A DNA stretch of 64,000 nucleotides. It comes from Euzebya tangerina (lineage in GTDB: Bacteria; Actinomycetota; Nitriliruptoria; Euzebyales; Euzebyaceae). The position numbers and the translations under genes were made by a program. A model generated the notes under the pieces. It was not told where the DNA came from. It saw only the letters and a program-made list of their open reading frames with translations, and did not search any database. Numbering within the stretch: position 1 is the first letter of the stretch; each line of letters starts with the position of its first letter. Of the stretch, positions 18,225 to 26,033 are shown piece by piece. The stretch covers positions 310,001 through 374,000 of the forward strand of contig NZ_PPDK01000002.1 in assembly GCF_003074135.1 (NCBI RefSeq), in the 5' to 3' direction.

Positions 18225-19022
18225 ATGGCTGTCCTGACCGCGGTGATCTGTGGCGTGTTCGGGCTGCTCTTCGGGTCCTTCGGCAACGTGGTCATCCATC
18301 GGGTGCCGGAGGGACAGAGCGTCGTCAGCCCACCCTCGGCCTGCCCGGGATGTGGCAACTCGATCACCCCCCGCGACAACATACCGGTCCTGTCCTGGCT
18401 GGTGCTGCGTGGACGGTGCCGGAACTGCGGCGAGCCGATCAGCGTCCGGTACCCGATCGTCGAGCTGGCCTCCGCGGCGCTGTTCGCCCTCACGGGCTAC
18501 GTCTTCGCCAGCGCCGACCCGCCGGACTTCTGGGTCCTGCCCGGCATGCTGCTGTTCGTCTGGGTTCTGCTCATCGTCTCCGTGATCGACGTCGAGACCC
18601 GACGCATCCCCAATGCGATCACCTACACGCTGACCCCGGCCCTGGCGGTGCTGCTCGTCAGCGCCGCCGTCCTCAACGGTGAGCCCGGTCGGGCGCTGAC
18701 CGCCGTCGCGGGGGGTGCCGGCGCCTTCGTCTTCCTGCTGATCCTGGCGCTCATCAAGCCCGGAGGGATGGGCTTCGGGGACGTCAAGTACGCCGCCTTC
18801 CTGGGGCTGGGTCTGGGCTATGTCAGCCTTGGCAGTGTGCTCATCGGCATCTTCGGGGCCTTCCTCGTGGGCTCGCTGGTCTCCGTGGCGCTACTGGCGC
18901 TCACCGACCGATCCCGCAAGGACAAGGTGCCGTTCGGACCGTTCCTGTCCGTGGGTGCGTTCGTCGGCATCCTGATCGGCCCGGCGCTGGTCGAGGCCTA
19001 CACCTCCGCCGTCGGCCTCTAG
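18225..19022 (+). CDS. Prepilin peptidase (type IV leader peptidase, A24 family)
   Basis: An integral membrane aspartic protease that cleaves, and in this class methylates, type IV prepilin-like proteins. It has an N-terminal LLFGSFGNVVIHRVP, a cytoplasmic zinc loop with two CxxC pairs (CPGCG and CRNCG, about residues 43-70), and the two catalytic Asp in VIDVETRRIPN (about 120) and GFGDVK (about 184). The 265-residue length with about eight helices is typical of PilD. Start ATG 18225 was chosen; TTG 18216 is in frame 9 bp upstream. No pilin or secretion genes are in the window, so its substrates are encoded elsewhere. Confidence 0.93.
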   Translation: MAVLTAVICGVFGLLFGSFGNVVIHRVPEGQSVVSPPSACPGCGNSITPRDNIPVLSWLVLRGRCRNCGEPISVRYPIVELASAALFALTGYVFASADPPDFWVLPGMLLFVWVLLIVSVIDVETRRIPNAITYTLTPALAVLLVSAAVLNGEPGRALTAVAGGAGAFVFLLILALIKPGGMGFGDVKYAAFLGLGLGYVSLGSVLIGIFGAFLVGSLVSVALLALTDRSRKDKVPFGPFLSVGAFVGILIGPALVEAYTSAVGL

Positions 19023-19026
19023 ACTC
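19021..19026 (+). promoter_or_regulatory. Putative -10 box (TAGACT), leaderless type
   Basis: TAGACT ends 7 nt before the ATG at 19034, so transcription would begin at or next to the start codon. No good -35 is seen. It overlaps the stop codon of the prepilin peptidase gene. Confidence 0.45.
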
Positions 19027-19033
19027 GACCGCC

Positions 19034-19498
19034 ATGAGCGACCCAACCGCACAGCCCACCCAGGAAGAGATCGAGGCGTACTACGCCCAGCTGCGTGAGG
19101 CACCGCTGCACGAGCTGCTCGTCCAGGCCATCGGCATGTTGGCCACCGGTGCCGAGGCCAAGTTGGGCCGGCCAGACGCCCGGATCCTGATCGACTCGAT
19201 GGGTGCCCTTGTGCAGATCGGCGCCGGCAAGCTGGGTGAGGCCGAAGGCCAGCTGCAGACCGCCGTCGCCCAGTTGCAGATGGCCCAGGTCCAGGTCGAG
19301 CAGCAGATGGCGAAGGAGGGGGCCTCATCCGAGGGGGACGACGGCTCGGCTGACCCGTCGTCGGCCGCGGCATCCGCTGACCGCACCACCGATTCGTCCA
19401 CCACCCCACCGGCGTCGCCGCTGCAGCAGCCGTCCAGCCCACCGGCCGCGGAGAAGAAGCAGACCGACAAGCTCTGGATCCCCGGGCGGGACGGCTAG
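19034..19498 (+). CDS. DUF1844-like protein with Ser/Pro-rich tail
   Basis: A 154-residue protein of unknown function. Residues about 20-95 (LHELLVQAIGMLATGAEAKLG...ILIDSMGALVQIGAGKLGEAE) form two or three helices that resemble DUF1844. DUF1844 genes in Streptomyces lie next to infC-rpmI-rplT, just as this one precedes rpmI-rplT. The rest (about 100-154) is a low-complexity, Ser/Thr/Pro/Asp-rich tail ending KQTDKLWIPGRDG. No membrane segment is seen. A role linked to translation is suggested only by position. Confidence 0.7.
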   Translation: MSDPTAQPTQEEIEAYYAQLREAPLHELLVQAIGMLATGAEAKLGRPDARILIDSMGALVQIGAGKLGEAEGQLQTAVAQLQMAQVQVEQQMAKEGASSEGDDGSADPSSAAASADRTTDSSTTPPASPLQQPSSPPAAEKKQTDKLWIPGRDG

Positions 19499-19761
19499 CC
19501 GGCGCGTAGCGGGCGCCCAGAACTCCACGTACGCTGTGGCGTCCACATGAAGTGGGAGCAGCATCCCCACCTGCCGGGCTGACCCGATCAGGTCCATCAC
19601 CGCCCCGACCTCGGCCAGCACTCTGGCCCCGTTGACGTGTGACTGGCCGCTGCCTCCCGCAGCGGCCACTGTTGTCTGACGGCACCAACAGCCGCCATCC
19701 GGACCACCCGCCGCGTCCCACCACGGCGTTCCCATCAGCAGCGCTTCCCAGGAGCCACACC
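19499..19761 (+). other. rpmI leader region; no infC
   Basis: This 263-bp gap occupies the place where infC normally sits before rpmI. It is too short for IF3 (about 170-200 codons) and no frame resembles it. It holds one strong hairpin (19644-19668) and otherwise nothing I can name. TACGCT at 19530 could be a -10 box but lacks a convincing -35. Confidence 0.6.
19644..19668 (+). promoter_or_regulatory. Strong hairpin in the rpmI-rplT leader
   Basis: A perfect 10-bp stem (tggccgctgc paired with gcagcggcca) closes a 5-nt loop ctccc. No U-tract follows directly, so it need not be a simple terminator. Its position 94 nt before rpmI suggests an L20-type autoregulatory leader or attenuator; this is inference. 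Confidence 0.5.
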
Positions 19762-19959
19762 ATGCCCAAGCAGAAGACCCACTCCGGCAGCAAGGACCGC
19801 TTCCGCGTGACCCGAACCGGCAAGGTCATGCACCGTCGGCAGAACCGCAACCACCTGGCTGAGCACAAGCCCCAGCGTCGCAAGCTGCGCCTGCGTCGCG
19901 ACGAGGCGCTGAGCTCGGCCAAGGAAGCCCGGAACATCAAGCGGATGCTCGGCCAGTAG
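19762..19959 (+). CDS. rpmI: 50S ribosomal protein L35
   Basis: A 65-residue, very basic protein with the L35 pattern: N-terminal [14 protein letters not shown], then [11 protein letters not shown] and a C-terminal IKRMLGQ. A Shine-Dalgarno aggag lies 7 nt before the ATG at 19762. The frame is open upstream, but only this start gives L35. It is followed by rplT after 48 bp, the standard order. Confidence 0.96.
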   Translation: MPKQKTHSGSKDRFRVTRTGKVMHRRQNRNHLAEHKPQRRKLRLRRDEALSSAKEARNIKRMLGQ

Positions 19960-20007
19960 CCGGCCGACGCCGCATCGACGATGTAGAAGAAGAAGAGGAG
20001 ACCCCAC

Positions 20008-20361
20008 ATGGCACGCGTCAAGCGCGGTGTACACGCCCGGAAGCAGCGGCGGACGGTCCTGGCTCGCGCCAAGGGCTTCCGCGGCGCCCGGAGCCGCCGG
20101 TACCGCATCGCCAACGAGTCCGTTCTGCACGCCGACCGGTACGCAACCCGCGACCGTCGGGCGAAGAAGCGCGACTTCCGCCGGCTCTGGATCACCCGCA
20201 TCAATGCAGCGGCCCGCCAGGACGGTCTGTCCTACAGCCGCTTCATGCACGGGCTGAAGCAGGCCGAGGTCGAGCTGGACCGCAAGGTGCTGGCCGATCT
20301 CGCCGTGCACGACCCCAAGGCCTTCTCGGCCCTCGTCGCCACCGCGAAGGCGGCGCTGTAG
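20008..20361 (+). CDS. rplT: 50S ribosomal protein L20
   Basis: A 117-residue basic protein that binds 23S rRNA early in 50S assembly. [33 protein letters not shown] and [20 protein letters not shown] are the family hallmarks. A purine-rich agaagaggaga ribosome-binding stretch precedes the ATG. In bacteria where it has been studied, L20 represses its own operon by binding a leader RNA; the hairpin at 19644 is a candidate here. Confidence 0.97.
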   Translation: MARVKRGVHARKQRRTVLARAKGFRGARSRRYRIANESVLHADRYATRDRRAKKRDFRRLWITRINAAARQDGLSYSRFMHGLKQAEVELDRKVLADLAVHDPKAFSALVATAKAAL

Positions 20362-20371
20362 CGGATCCGCG

Positions 20372-21229
20372 ATGAGCAGGAGCCTCGAGCTACCGGCTCG
20401 TGGGAGCCGACACATCAGCCACGAGCCCGCGATCACCTCAACGGCGAACCCCAAGGTGGCCGCCGCCGCGCGGCTGGCCAGTCGGAAGGGTCGGCGTGAC
20501 GCGGGCGCCTTCCTCGTCGAGGGCCCGCAGGCCGTCGGCGAGGGTCTTGACCGCCTCACCGAGTTGTTCGCCACACCTGAAGCCGTCGACACCCACACCC
20601 CGATGGTGCAGGCGGCTGTCGACGGTGGCGTCCACCTTCGTGTGGTCACGCCGGAGGTTCTCCGGGTTCTGGCCGACACCGTGACACCCCAGGGCCTGGT
20701 CGGGGTCGCGCCGGTCCCCGCCCCCGACCTCGACGATCTGCTGTCCCACGCCACCTTCGTGGTCGTGCTGGACGGCGTCAGCGACCCTGGCAACGCCGGC
20801 GCGATCATCCGCAGCGCCGATGCCGCTGGCGCCGACGGGGTGGTGTTCCTCCGCGGCGCGGTCGATCCGTTCAACCCCAAGGCCGTCCGAGCCTCCACCG
20901 GATCGCTGTTCCACCTCCCGGTGCTCACCGGGATCGAGGCCGAGCAGCTGAACGACGTCTCCGAAGCCGGCCTGCAGCTGCTCGCCGCCGACGTGCACGC
21001 CTCCGTCGCATTGGGAACCCAGGATCTGAGCCGACCGACCGCGCTGGTCTTCGGTGGTGAGGCCGCTGGCATCTCCAGCACGGTGCTCTCGCGGTGTACG
21101 GTCTCGGTCCACCTGCCGATCGCCCGGCCACGTCGACCCGGCCACACGGGGCACGCCGAGAGCCTCAACCTGGCCGCCGCCGCCGCCGTCATGGCCTACG
21201 CCGTCCACGGCGCTCGCAGCCACCGCTAG
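20372..21229 (+). CDS. SpoU/TrmH-family rRNA 2'-O-methyltransferase (TsnR-like)
   Basis: A 285-residue RNA ribose methyltransferase with the trefoil-knot fold. The N-terminal substrate-binding domain contains RKGRRDAGAFLVEGPQAV. The SPOUT motifs are NAGAIIRSADAAGADGVV (about residue 151), KAVRASTGSLFHLPV (about 171), LVFGGEAAGIS and ESLNLAAAAAVMAYA near the C-terminus. The position directly after rplT and before pheS matches M. tuberculosis tsnR. The target nucleotide in rRNA cannot be told from sequence. The ATG at 20372 gives a somewhat long N-terminus; the conserved part begins about 20 residues in. Confidence 0.9.
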   Translation: MSRSLELPARGSRHISHEPAITSTANPKVAAAARLASRKGRRDAGAFLVEGPQAVGEGLDRLTELFATPEAVDTHTPMVQAAVDGGVHLRVVTPEVLRVLADTVTPQGLVGVAPVPAPDLDDLLSHATFVVVLDGVSDPGNAGAIIRSADAAGADGVVFLRGAVDPFNPKAVRASTGSLFHLPVLTGIEAEQLNDVSEAGLQLLAADVHASVALGTQDLSRPTALVFGGEAAGISSTVLSRCTVSVHLPIARPRRPGHTGHAESLNLAAAAAVMAYAVHGARSHR

Positions 21230-21293
21230 TGTCCCATCCTGCGATTCCGCTCGACGTTCCATCTTGACTGGACCACCCTCCCGGAGTCTGGAC

Positions 21294-22451
21294 GTGCCCA
21301 CCGCCCCCTCGCCCTCCGCCCAGCCGATCATCGCCGGCTCGTTCTCCGGGCTGGATGAGCTACCTGATGCAGCGGCCGTGGTCGACGCCGATGGTGTGCT
21401 CGTCTGGGCCAACCCCATGTTGTGGCGGCTGCTCCGGACCACTGATCTCCTCGGGCAGCCCGCACGGGAGGTGATCGACCTGCGCACGGCCGACGACCTG
21501 GACTGGTGGGACACGGATCCGCTCGGGACCGATCCCACGCTGATCCGCCGGATGGCCGAGCAGGAACTCGTGCTGCGCCGTGACCGGACCACCCACGTGG
21601 TGGCGGTCACCGCCAGCCGCCTCCGCGGCGATGCGGTGCCCGGCGGCCTGCTCATGGTGCTGCGCCGGGCCGACGCGCGTCGACGCCGGGACGTGGCCCG
21701 CTCAGACCTCGTGTCAACGGTCTCCCACGAGCTCCGGGCCCCGCTGACCAGCGTCAAGGGCTTCACCAAGACCCTGCTGTCGAAGTGGGACCGCTTCAGC
21801 GACGACCAGCGACGGCAGATGCTCGCCACGGTCAACGAGGACGCCGATCGGGTCACCCGCCTGCTGGGGGAGCTGTTGGCTGTCTCGCGCATCGATGCCG
21901 GGCGGCTGGCTCTGCGGCGACAGATGGTGCGACTCGACGTCCTGGTGCCCCGGGTGGTCAACGGCATCCAGGCCGGCGCCGGACAGGGCCGCACGATCAC
22001 GGTGTCCCACGACAACCCGCCCGAGCTGTACGCCGATCCGGACCGGCTGGACCAGGTCCTCACCAACCTGGTCGAGAACGCCGTCAAGTACACCGACGAC
22101 GAGATCCTGATCGATGTGACCACCGGACAGGACACGGTGCAGGTCACCGTCGCCGACCGCGGCCCCGGCATCGAGCCGGAGTTCCGGACCGCCATCTTCA
22201 CCAAGTTCTTCCGCCGGCCTGGCGAGAAGCGGCAGGGGACCGGCCTGGGTTTGTACATCACCAAGGGCCTGGTCGAGGCACACGGCGGTGAAATCTGGGC
22301 AGAGGACGGCGAGGATGAGGGATCGGTGTTCCGCTTCACCCTCCCCCAGGGAGGCCTGGAGCTGTCGGGCATCGACTTCCACGCCCTCCGCGCGTCCACC
22401 ACCAAGACCAGCACCACCACCAACACCAGCACCACCCACCGCGAAAGCTGA
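21294..22451 (+). CDS. Soluble PAS-domain sensor histidine kinase
   Basis: A 385-residue kinase without membrane segments. Residues about 20-125 form a PAS-like sensory domain (AAVVDADGVLVWANPMLWRLL). The phosphoacceptor H-box is SHELRAPLTSVKGF (His about 147). The catalytic domain has N-box NLVENAVKYT, DRGPGIE, FTKFFRR and GTGLGLYITKGLVEAHGG, all intact. The tail after residue 365 is a Thr/Ser-rich low-complexity run. The GTG at 21294 follows a ccggag Shine-Dalgarno-like site. No response regulator is nearby, so it is an orphan. It lies only 6 bp before pheS, so the two are likely co-transcribed. The signal is unknown. Confidence 0.88.
   Translation: MPTAPSPSAQPIIAGSFSGLDELPDAAAVVDADGVLVWANPMLWRLLRTTDLLGQPAREVIDLRTADDLDWWDTDPLGTDPTLIRRMAEQELVLRRDRTTHVVAVTASRLRGDAVPGGLLMVLRRADARRRRDVARSDLVSTVSHELRAPLTSVKGFTKTLLSKWDRFSDDQRRQMLATVNEDADRVTRLLGELLAVSRIDAGRLALRRQMVRLDVLVPRVVNGIQAGAGQGRTITVSHDNPPELYADPDRLDQVLTNLVENAVKYTDDEILIDVTTGQDTVQVTVADRGPGIEPEFRTAIFTKFFRRPGEKRQGTGLGLYITKGLVEAHGGEIWAEDGEDEGSVFRFTLPQGGLELSGIDFHALRASTTKTSTTTNTSTTHRES
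22392..22448 (+). repeat. ACC-rich low-complexity 3' end of the kinase gene
   Basis: A simple-sequence stretch of acc/aac/agc triplets encodes a Thr/Ser/Asn run (STTKTSTTTNTSTT). It is likely prone to slippage, and its length may vary between strains. Confidence 0.6.
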
Positions 22452-22457
22452 CTCCCC

Positions 22458-23579
22458 GTGACTCCGAACCCAGCAAGCGCCCCACCCGCCCAGGACGGCC
22501 GGGACAGCAGGGCCTTTGCGCTGACGGAGGAACTCGCGGAGCTCGAGGCACAGGCGATCGCGGCCGTCGAGGCGGCCGAGAGCTTGGAGGCACTCGACGA
22601 GGTCCAGAGCGCCTACCTCGGCAAGAAGGGTCTGATCGCACAGGTCAAGCGCCAGCTGGGTGGGCTGGAGCCGGACGAGCGCAAGACCGTCGGCCAGGCC
22701 TATGGCCGGGTCAGCGGCGCCTTCGCCCAGGCGGAGGCCGCGCGGCGCGACACCCTCGAGTTGGCCCGTGACGAGCGGATCCTGGCGTCGGAGCAGATCG
22801 ACGTGTCCCTCCCGCCGCGGCTGCCCAAGCGCGGTTCGCTGCACCCCCTGCGGCAGACCCTCGAGGACATCCTCGACGTGTTCGTGGGGCTGGGGTACGA
22901 GGTGGTCACCGGCCCCGAGGTTGAGTCGGACTGGTTCAACTTCGACGCCCTCAACACCGTCATGGATCATCCTGCGCGGACCCTGCAGGACACCATCTAC
23001 GTTTCGGGCCTGCACGACGGTGAGCCGATCGACCCCGACCAGGCCGCGGTCCGTGAGGACGGGACGACCGGCCTGCTGCTGCGCACGCAGACCTCGCCCA
23101 TGCAGGTGCGGACCATGCTCGACCGTGAGCCACCGGTGTACGTGGCGATACCCGGGCGCGTGTACCGGCAGGACACGCCGGACGCCACCCACCTCCCGGT
23201 CTTCCACCAGATCGAGGGTCTGGCCGTCGACACCGACCTGTCGCTGTCGAACCTGTACGGGACTCTCGACGCGTTCGCCAAGGCCATGCTCGGCGACGAG
23301 GTGAAGACCCGGTTCAGGCCGCACTACTTCCCCTTCACGGAGCCCTCTGCCGAGCTCGACGCCTGGGTCGTCGACGCCAGCGGGAAGGGCGGCTGGATGG
23401 AGTTGCTCGGCTCGGGGATGGTGCACCCCAACGTGCTCCGCGCGGGTGGCTACGACCCTGAGGAGGTTCAGGGGTTCGCGTTCGGGGTCGGGATCGAGCG
23501 GACCGCCATGGTCCGCTACGGCATCCCCGACCTCCGACTCTTCGCGGACAACGACGTCCGCCTCCTCTCCTCCTTCTAG
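22458..23579 (+). CDS. pheS: Phenylalanyl-tRNA synthetase alpha subunit
   Basis: Catalytic subunit of the alpha2-beta2 class II synthetase. The N-terminal coiled-coil (about residues 20-105) binds tRNA. The catalytic core has HPLRQTLEDILDVFVGLGYE, motif 2 around RFRPHYFPFTEPSAE (about 282) and motif 3 GFAFGVGIERTAMVRYGI (about 342). The 373-residue length is a little above average because of an extended N-terminus. Start GTG 22458 lies 6 bp after the kinase stop. pheT follows after 32 bp. Confidence 0.96.
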   Translation: MTPNPASAPPAQDGRDSRAFALTEELAELEAQAIAAVEAAESLEALDEVQSAYLGKKGLIAQVKRQLGGLEPDERKTVGQAYGRVSGAFAQAEAARRDTLELARDERILASEQIDVSLPPRLPKRGSLHPLRQTLEDILDVFVGLGYEVVTGPEVESDWFNFDALNTVMDHPARTLQDTIYVSGLHDGEPIDPDQAAVREDGTTGLLLRTQTSPMQVRTMLDREPPVYVAIPGRVYRQDTPDATHLPVFHQIEGLAVDTDLSLSNLYGTLDAFAKAMLGDEVKTRFRPHYFPFTEPSAELDAWVVDASGKGGWMELLGSGMVHPNVLRAGGYDPEEVQGFAFGVGIERTAMVRYGIPDLRLFADNDVRLLSSF

Positions 23580-23611
23580 GGCCCGCCCGGGCCGAACCTG
23601 TAGGTCGAACC

Positions 23612-26026
23612 ATGCGTGTACCTGTTTCCTGGCTGTACGAGTACGTCGAGTTGGCGCTGACCCCCGAGGAATTGGCTGACGTGCTGACGATCGGTGGCCT
23701 GGAGGTCGACTCGGTCGACCGGCCGACCGCCGGCGCCAAGGGCCTCACGGTCGTCGAGGTCGAGGCGATCGAACCCGTCCCGAAGTCCGACAAGCTGTCA
23801 CTGGTCCACGCCACCGATGGTCAGCACAGCTGGGAGATCGTCTGCGGCGCCAGCAACTTCAGCGTCGGCGACCGGGTCCCGGCGGCTCTTCCCGGTTCGA
23901 CGCTGCCCGGTGGCATCGAGATCGGCGCGAAGAAGCTCATGGGGGTCACCAGCAATGGCATGCTCGCCAGCCCTCGCGAGCTCGGGGTGGGAGATGATCA
24001 CTCTGGAATCTGGCTGCTCGGTCCCGATGCCCCCATCGGCGCCGACGTCGCCACCTGGCTGGACCTGGATGAGGCCGTCATCGACATCGACCTCACGCCC
24101 GACCGGGGCTACGGCGCCTCGATCTGGGGTCTGGCCCGAGACCTGGCAGCGCTCACCGGCGCCGAGCTGACCATACCGGAGCTGGCCGGCAACCCCGGGG
24201 GCGACCCGGGCGTTGGCGTGACCATCGAGGACGCGACGCGGTGTCGGCGCTGGGATGGCCGCAGCATCGCGGGGATCAGCGTGGCTCCGGCGCCACCGCT
24301 GATCCAGAAGCGGCTGAACCTGGTCGGGATGCGACCCATCTCCAACGTCGTGGACGCGACGAACTACGCCATGCTCGAGACCGGCTACCCCGTCCATGCC
24401 TACGACCGCGCGCTGCTGACCGGCGACATCACGGTCCGGCGGGCCCTCCGGGGCGAGGTGCTCCGGACACTCGATGGCACCGACCGGCAGCTGGATCCCG
24501 AGGACGTCGTCATCGCCGACGAGAGCGGTGCGATCGGCCTGGCCGGTGTCATGGGCGGGGAGGTCGCCGAGATCAACCCCGAGACCACGGATCTGTACGT
24601 CGAGGTGGCGGCGTGGAACCCCGTGGAGGTGCTGCGAACCGGTCGTCGGCACCGTCTGCACACCGAAGCCCGCCAGCGGTTCGAGCGGACCGTATCCGCC
24701 CAGTGGCTGCCCGTCGGGGCGTCGCGGGTCAGCGAGCTCATCACGCTGTGGGCCGGCGGCACGGTCACCGGCGGCCACGACCTCCACCCCATACCGGATC
24801 ACCGACCGAGGATCGAGCTGCGGACCAGCCGCGTGCGGTCCCTCCTCGGCATCGACATCGACGCGGACGAGCAGAGCGCGCTGCTGACCACGATCGGCTG
24901 CACGGTCTCCGGTGACGGTGAGGTGCGCACCGTCAAGCCGCCGCCGTACCGTCCCGACCTGCTGATCGAGGAGGATCTGAGCGAGGAGATCGCCCGCCTC
25001 TACGGGTACGACCGGATCGAGCCCACGGTGCCCTCCACCGGGCAGTCAGGTCGTCGCAGCGACGCCGACCTCGCCGCGCTGGCCATCCGTCGGGGTCTGG
25101 CCGGGGCCGGCTGGACGGAGGTGCTGCAGTACCCGTTCATCGCCGACGACGACCTGAGCGATCTGGGATTGGCCGAGGACGACCCGCGGCGGCAGACCAT
25201 CAAGCTGGTCAACCCGCTGTCGAAGGAGGAGTCCGTCCTCCGCACCACGCTGTTGCCGGGTCTGCTGGCCACCGTCCGGCGCAACGTCAATCGTCAGAAC
25301 AGCGATGTGGCGCTGTTCGAGACCGGTCACGTCTTCGTCCCGCCGAGTGCGGAGCATCCTTCGCTCGATGCGGGCGTCGACGACGTCCAGTTGCCCGCCG
25401 AGCCAGACCATCTCGGGCTGATCGCGTGTGGCGCGTTCGAGCGACGCCGGCATGACGCGGCGGCGCGGCCGGTCGACTTCGCCGACGTGATGGGTGCCGT
25501 GGAGTTGGTGCGGCGCACGATCGGAGCGGCTGATCTGCGGGTCGAACGCACCACGGAGATGCCGTTCCATCCCGGTCGGGCGGCCACCGTCTGGTTCGGT
25601 GACACCCGGGTCGGGGTGGTCGGCGAGCTGCACCCACGTGTGTGCGCGGCCTACGAGGTGCCAGCGCGCACCGTGGCCGCAGAGCTGCAGTTGGACGTCA
25701 TCACGTCAGACGGGATCAGGACCTCCGAGGCCACGGTCCCCTCGCCGCTTCCGGGCCTCCACTTCGATGTGGCGGCGCTCGTCGACGAGTCCGTGCCCCA
25801 CGACCGTGTCGCCGCCGCGGTGGCAGATGCAGCGGGTGAGGGCTTGGCGAGCATCGAGCTGTTCGACGTCTTCCAGGGGGAGCAGCTGGGCGAGGGCAAG
25901 AAGTCCCTGGCCTTCAGTCTGGTGCTCGAGGACCGGGGAACCCAGCTGACCGACACCGATGAGGCGGCCGCCATCGAGCGGATCGCCACGGCAATCGAGG
26001 AGCTGGGCGGCCAACTCCGTCGCTAG
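23612..26026 (+). CDS. pheT: Phenylalanyl-tRNA synthetase beta subunit
   Basis: An 804-residue subunit responsible for tRNA binding and editing. Visible domains in order are: N-terminal MRVPVSWLYEYVE; an EMAP/OB-fold tRNA-binding domain (about 40-150, DGQHSWEIVCGASNF); the B3/B4 editing domain (about 215-370, with NVVDATNYAMLETGYP and GLAGVMGGE); B5 (about 400-475); and a C-terminal FDX-ACB anticodon domain (about 710-804, PSPLPGLHFDVAAL). Length and order are normal. It is co-transcribed with pheS. Confidence 0.97.
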   Translation: MRVPVSWLYEYVELALTPEELADVLTIGGLEVDSVDRPTAGAKGLTVVEVEAIEPVPKSDKLSLVHATDGQHSWEIVCGASNFSVGDRVPAALPGSTLPGGIEIGAKKLMGVTSNGMLASPRELGVGDDHSGIWLLGPDAPIGADVATWLDLDEAVIDIDLTPDRGYGASIWGLARDLAALTGAELTIPELAGNPGGDPGVGVTIEDATRCRRWDGRSIAGISVAPAPPLIQKRLNLVGMRPISNVVDATNYAMLETGYPVHAYDRALLTGDITVRRALRGEVLRTLDGTDRQLDPEDVVIADESGAIGLAGVMGGEVAEINPETTDLYVEVAAWNPVEVLRTGRRHRLHTEARQRFERTVSAQWLPVGASRVSELITLWAGGTVTGGHDLHPIPDHRPRIELRTSRVRSLLGIDIDADEQSALLTTIGCTVSGDGEVRTVKPPPYRPDLLIEEDLSEEIARLYGYDRIEPTVPSTGQSGRRSDADLAALAIRRGLAGAGWTEVLQYPFIADDDLSDLGLAEDDPRRQTIKLVNPLSKEESVLRTTLLPGLLATVRRNVNRQNSDVALFETGHVFVPPSAEHPSLDAGVDDVQLPAEPDHLGLIACGAFERRRHDAAARPVDFADVMGAVELVRRTIGAADLRVERTTEMPFHPGRAATVWFGDTRVGVVGELHPRVCAAYEVPARTVAAELQLDVITSDGIRTSEATVPSPLPGLHFDVAALVDESVPHDRVAAAVADAAGEGLASIELFDVFQGEQLGEGKKSLAFSLVLEDRGTQLTDTDEAAAIERIATAIEELGGQLRR

Positions 26027-26033
26027 CGCTACA

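Noticed and set aside
20438-22435. Long minus-strand open frame opposite tsnR and the kinase
   Set aside because: It is Ser/Arg-rich and without family features, as expected from the antisense of high-GC coding sequence. The same holds for other long antisense frames, for example 21714-23426 and 56731-58461.
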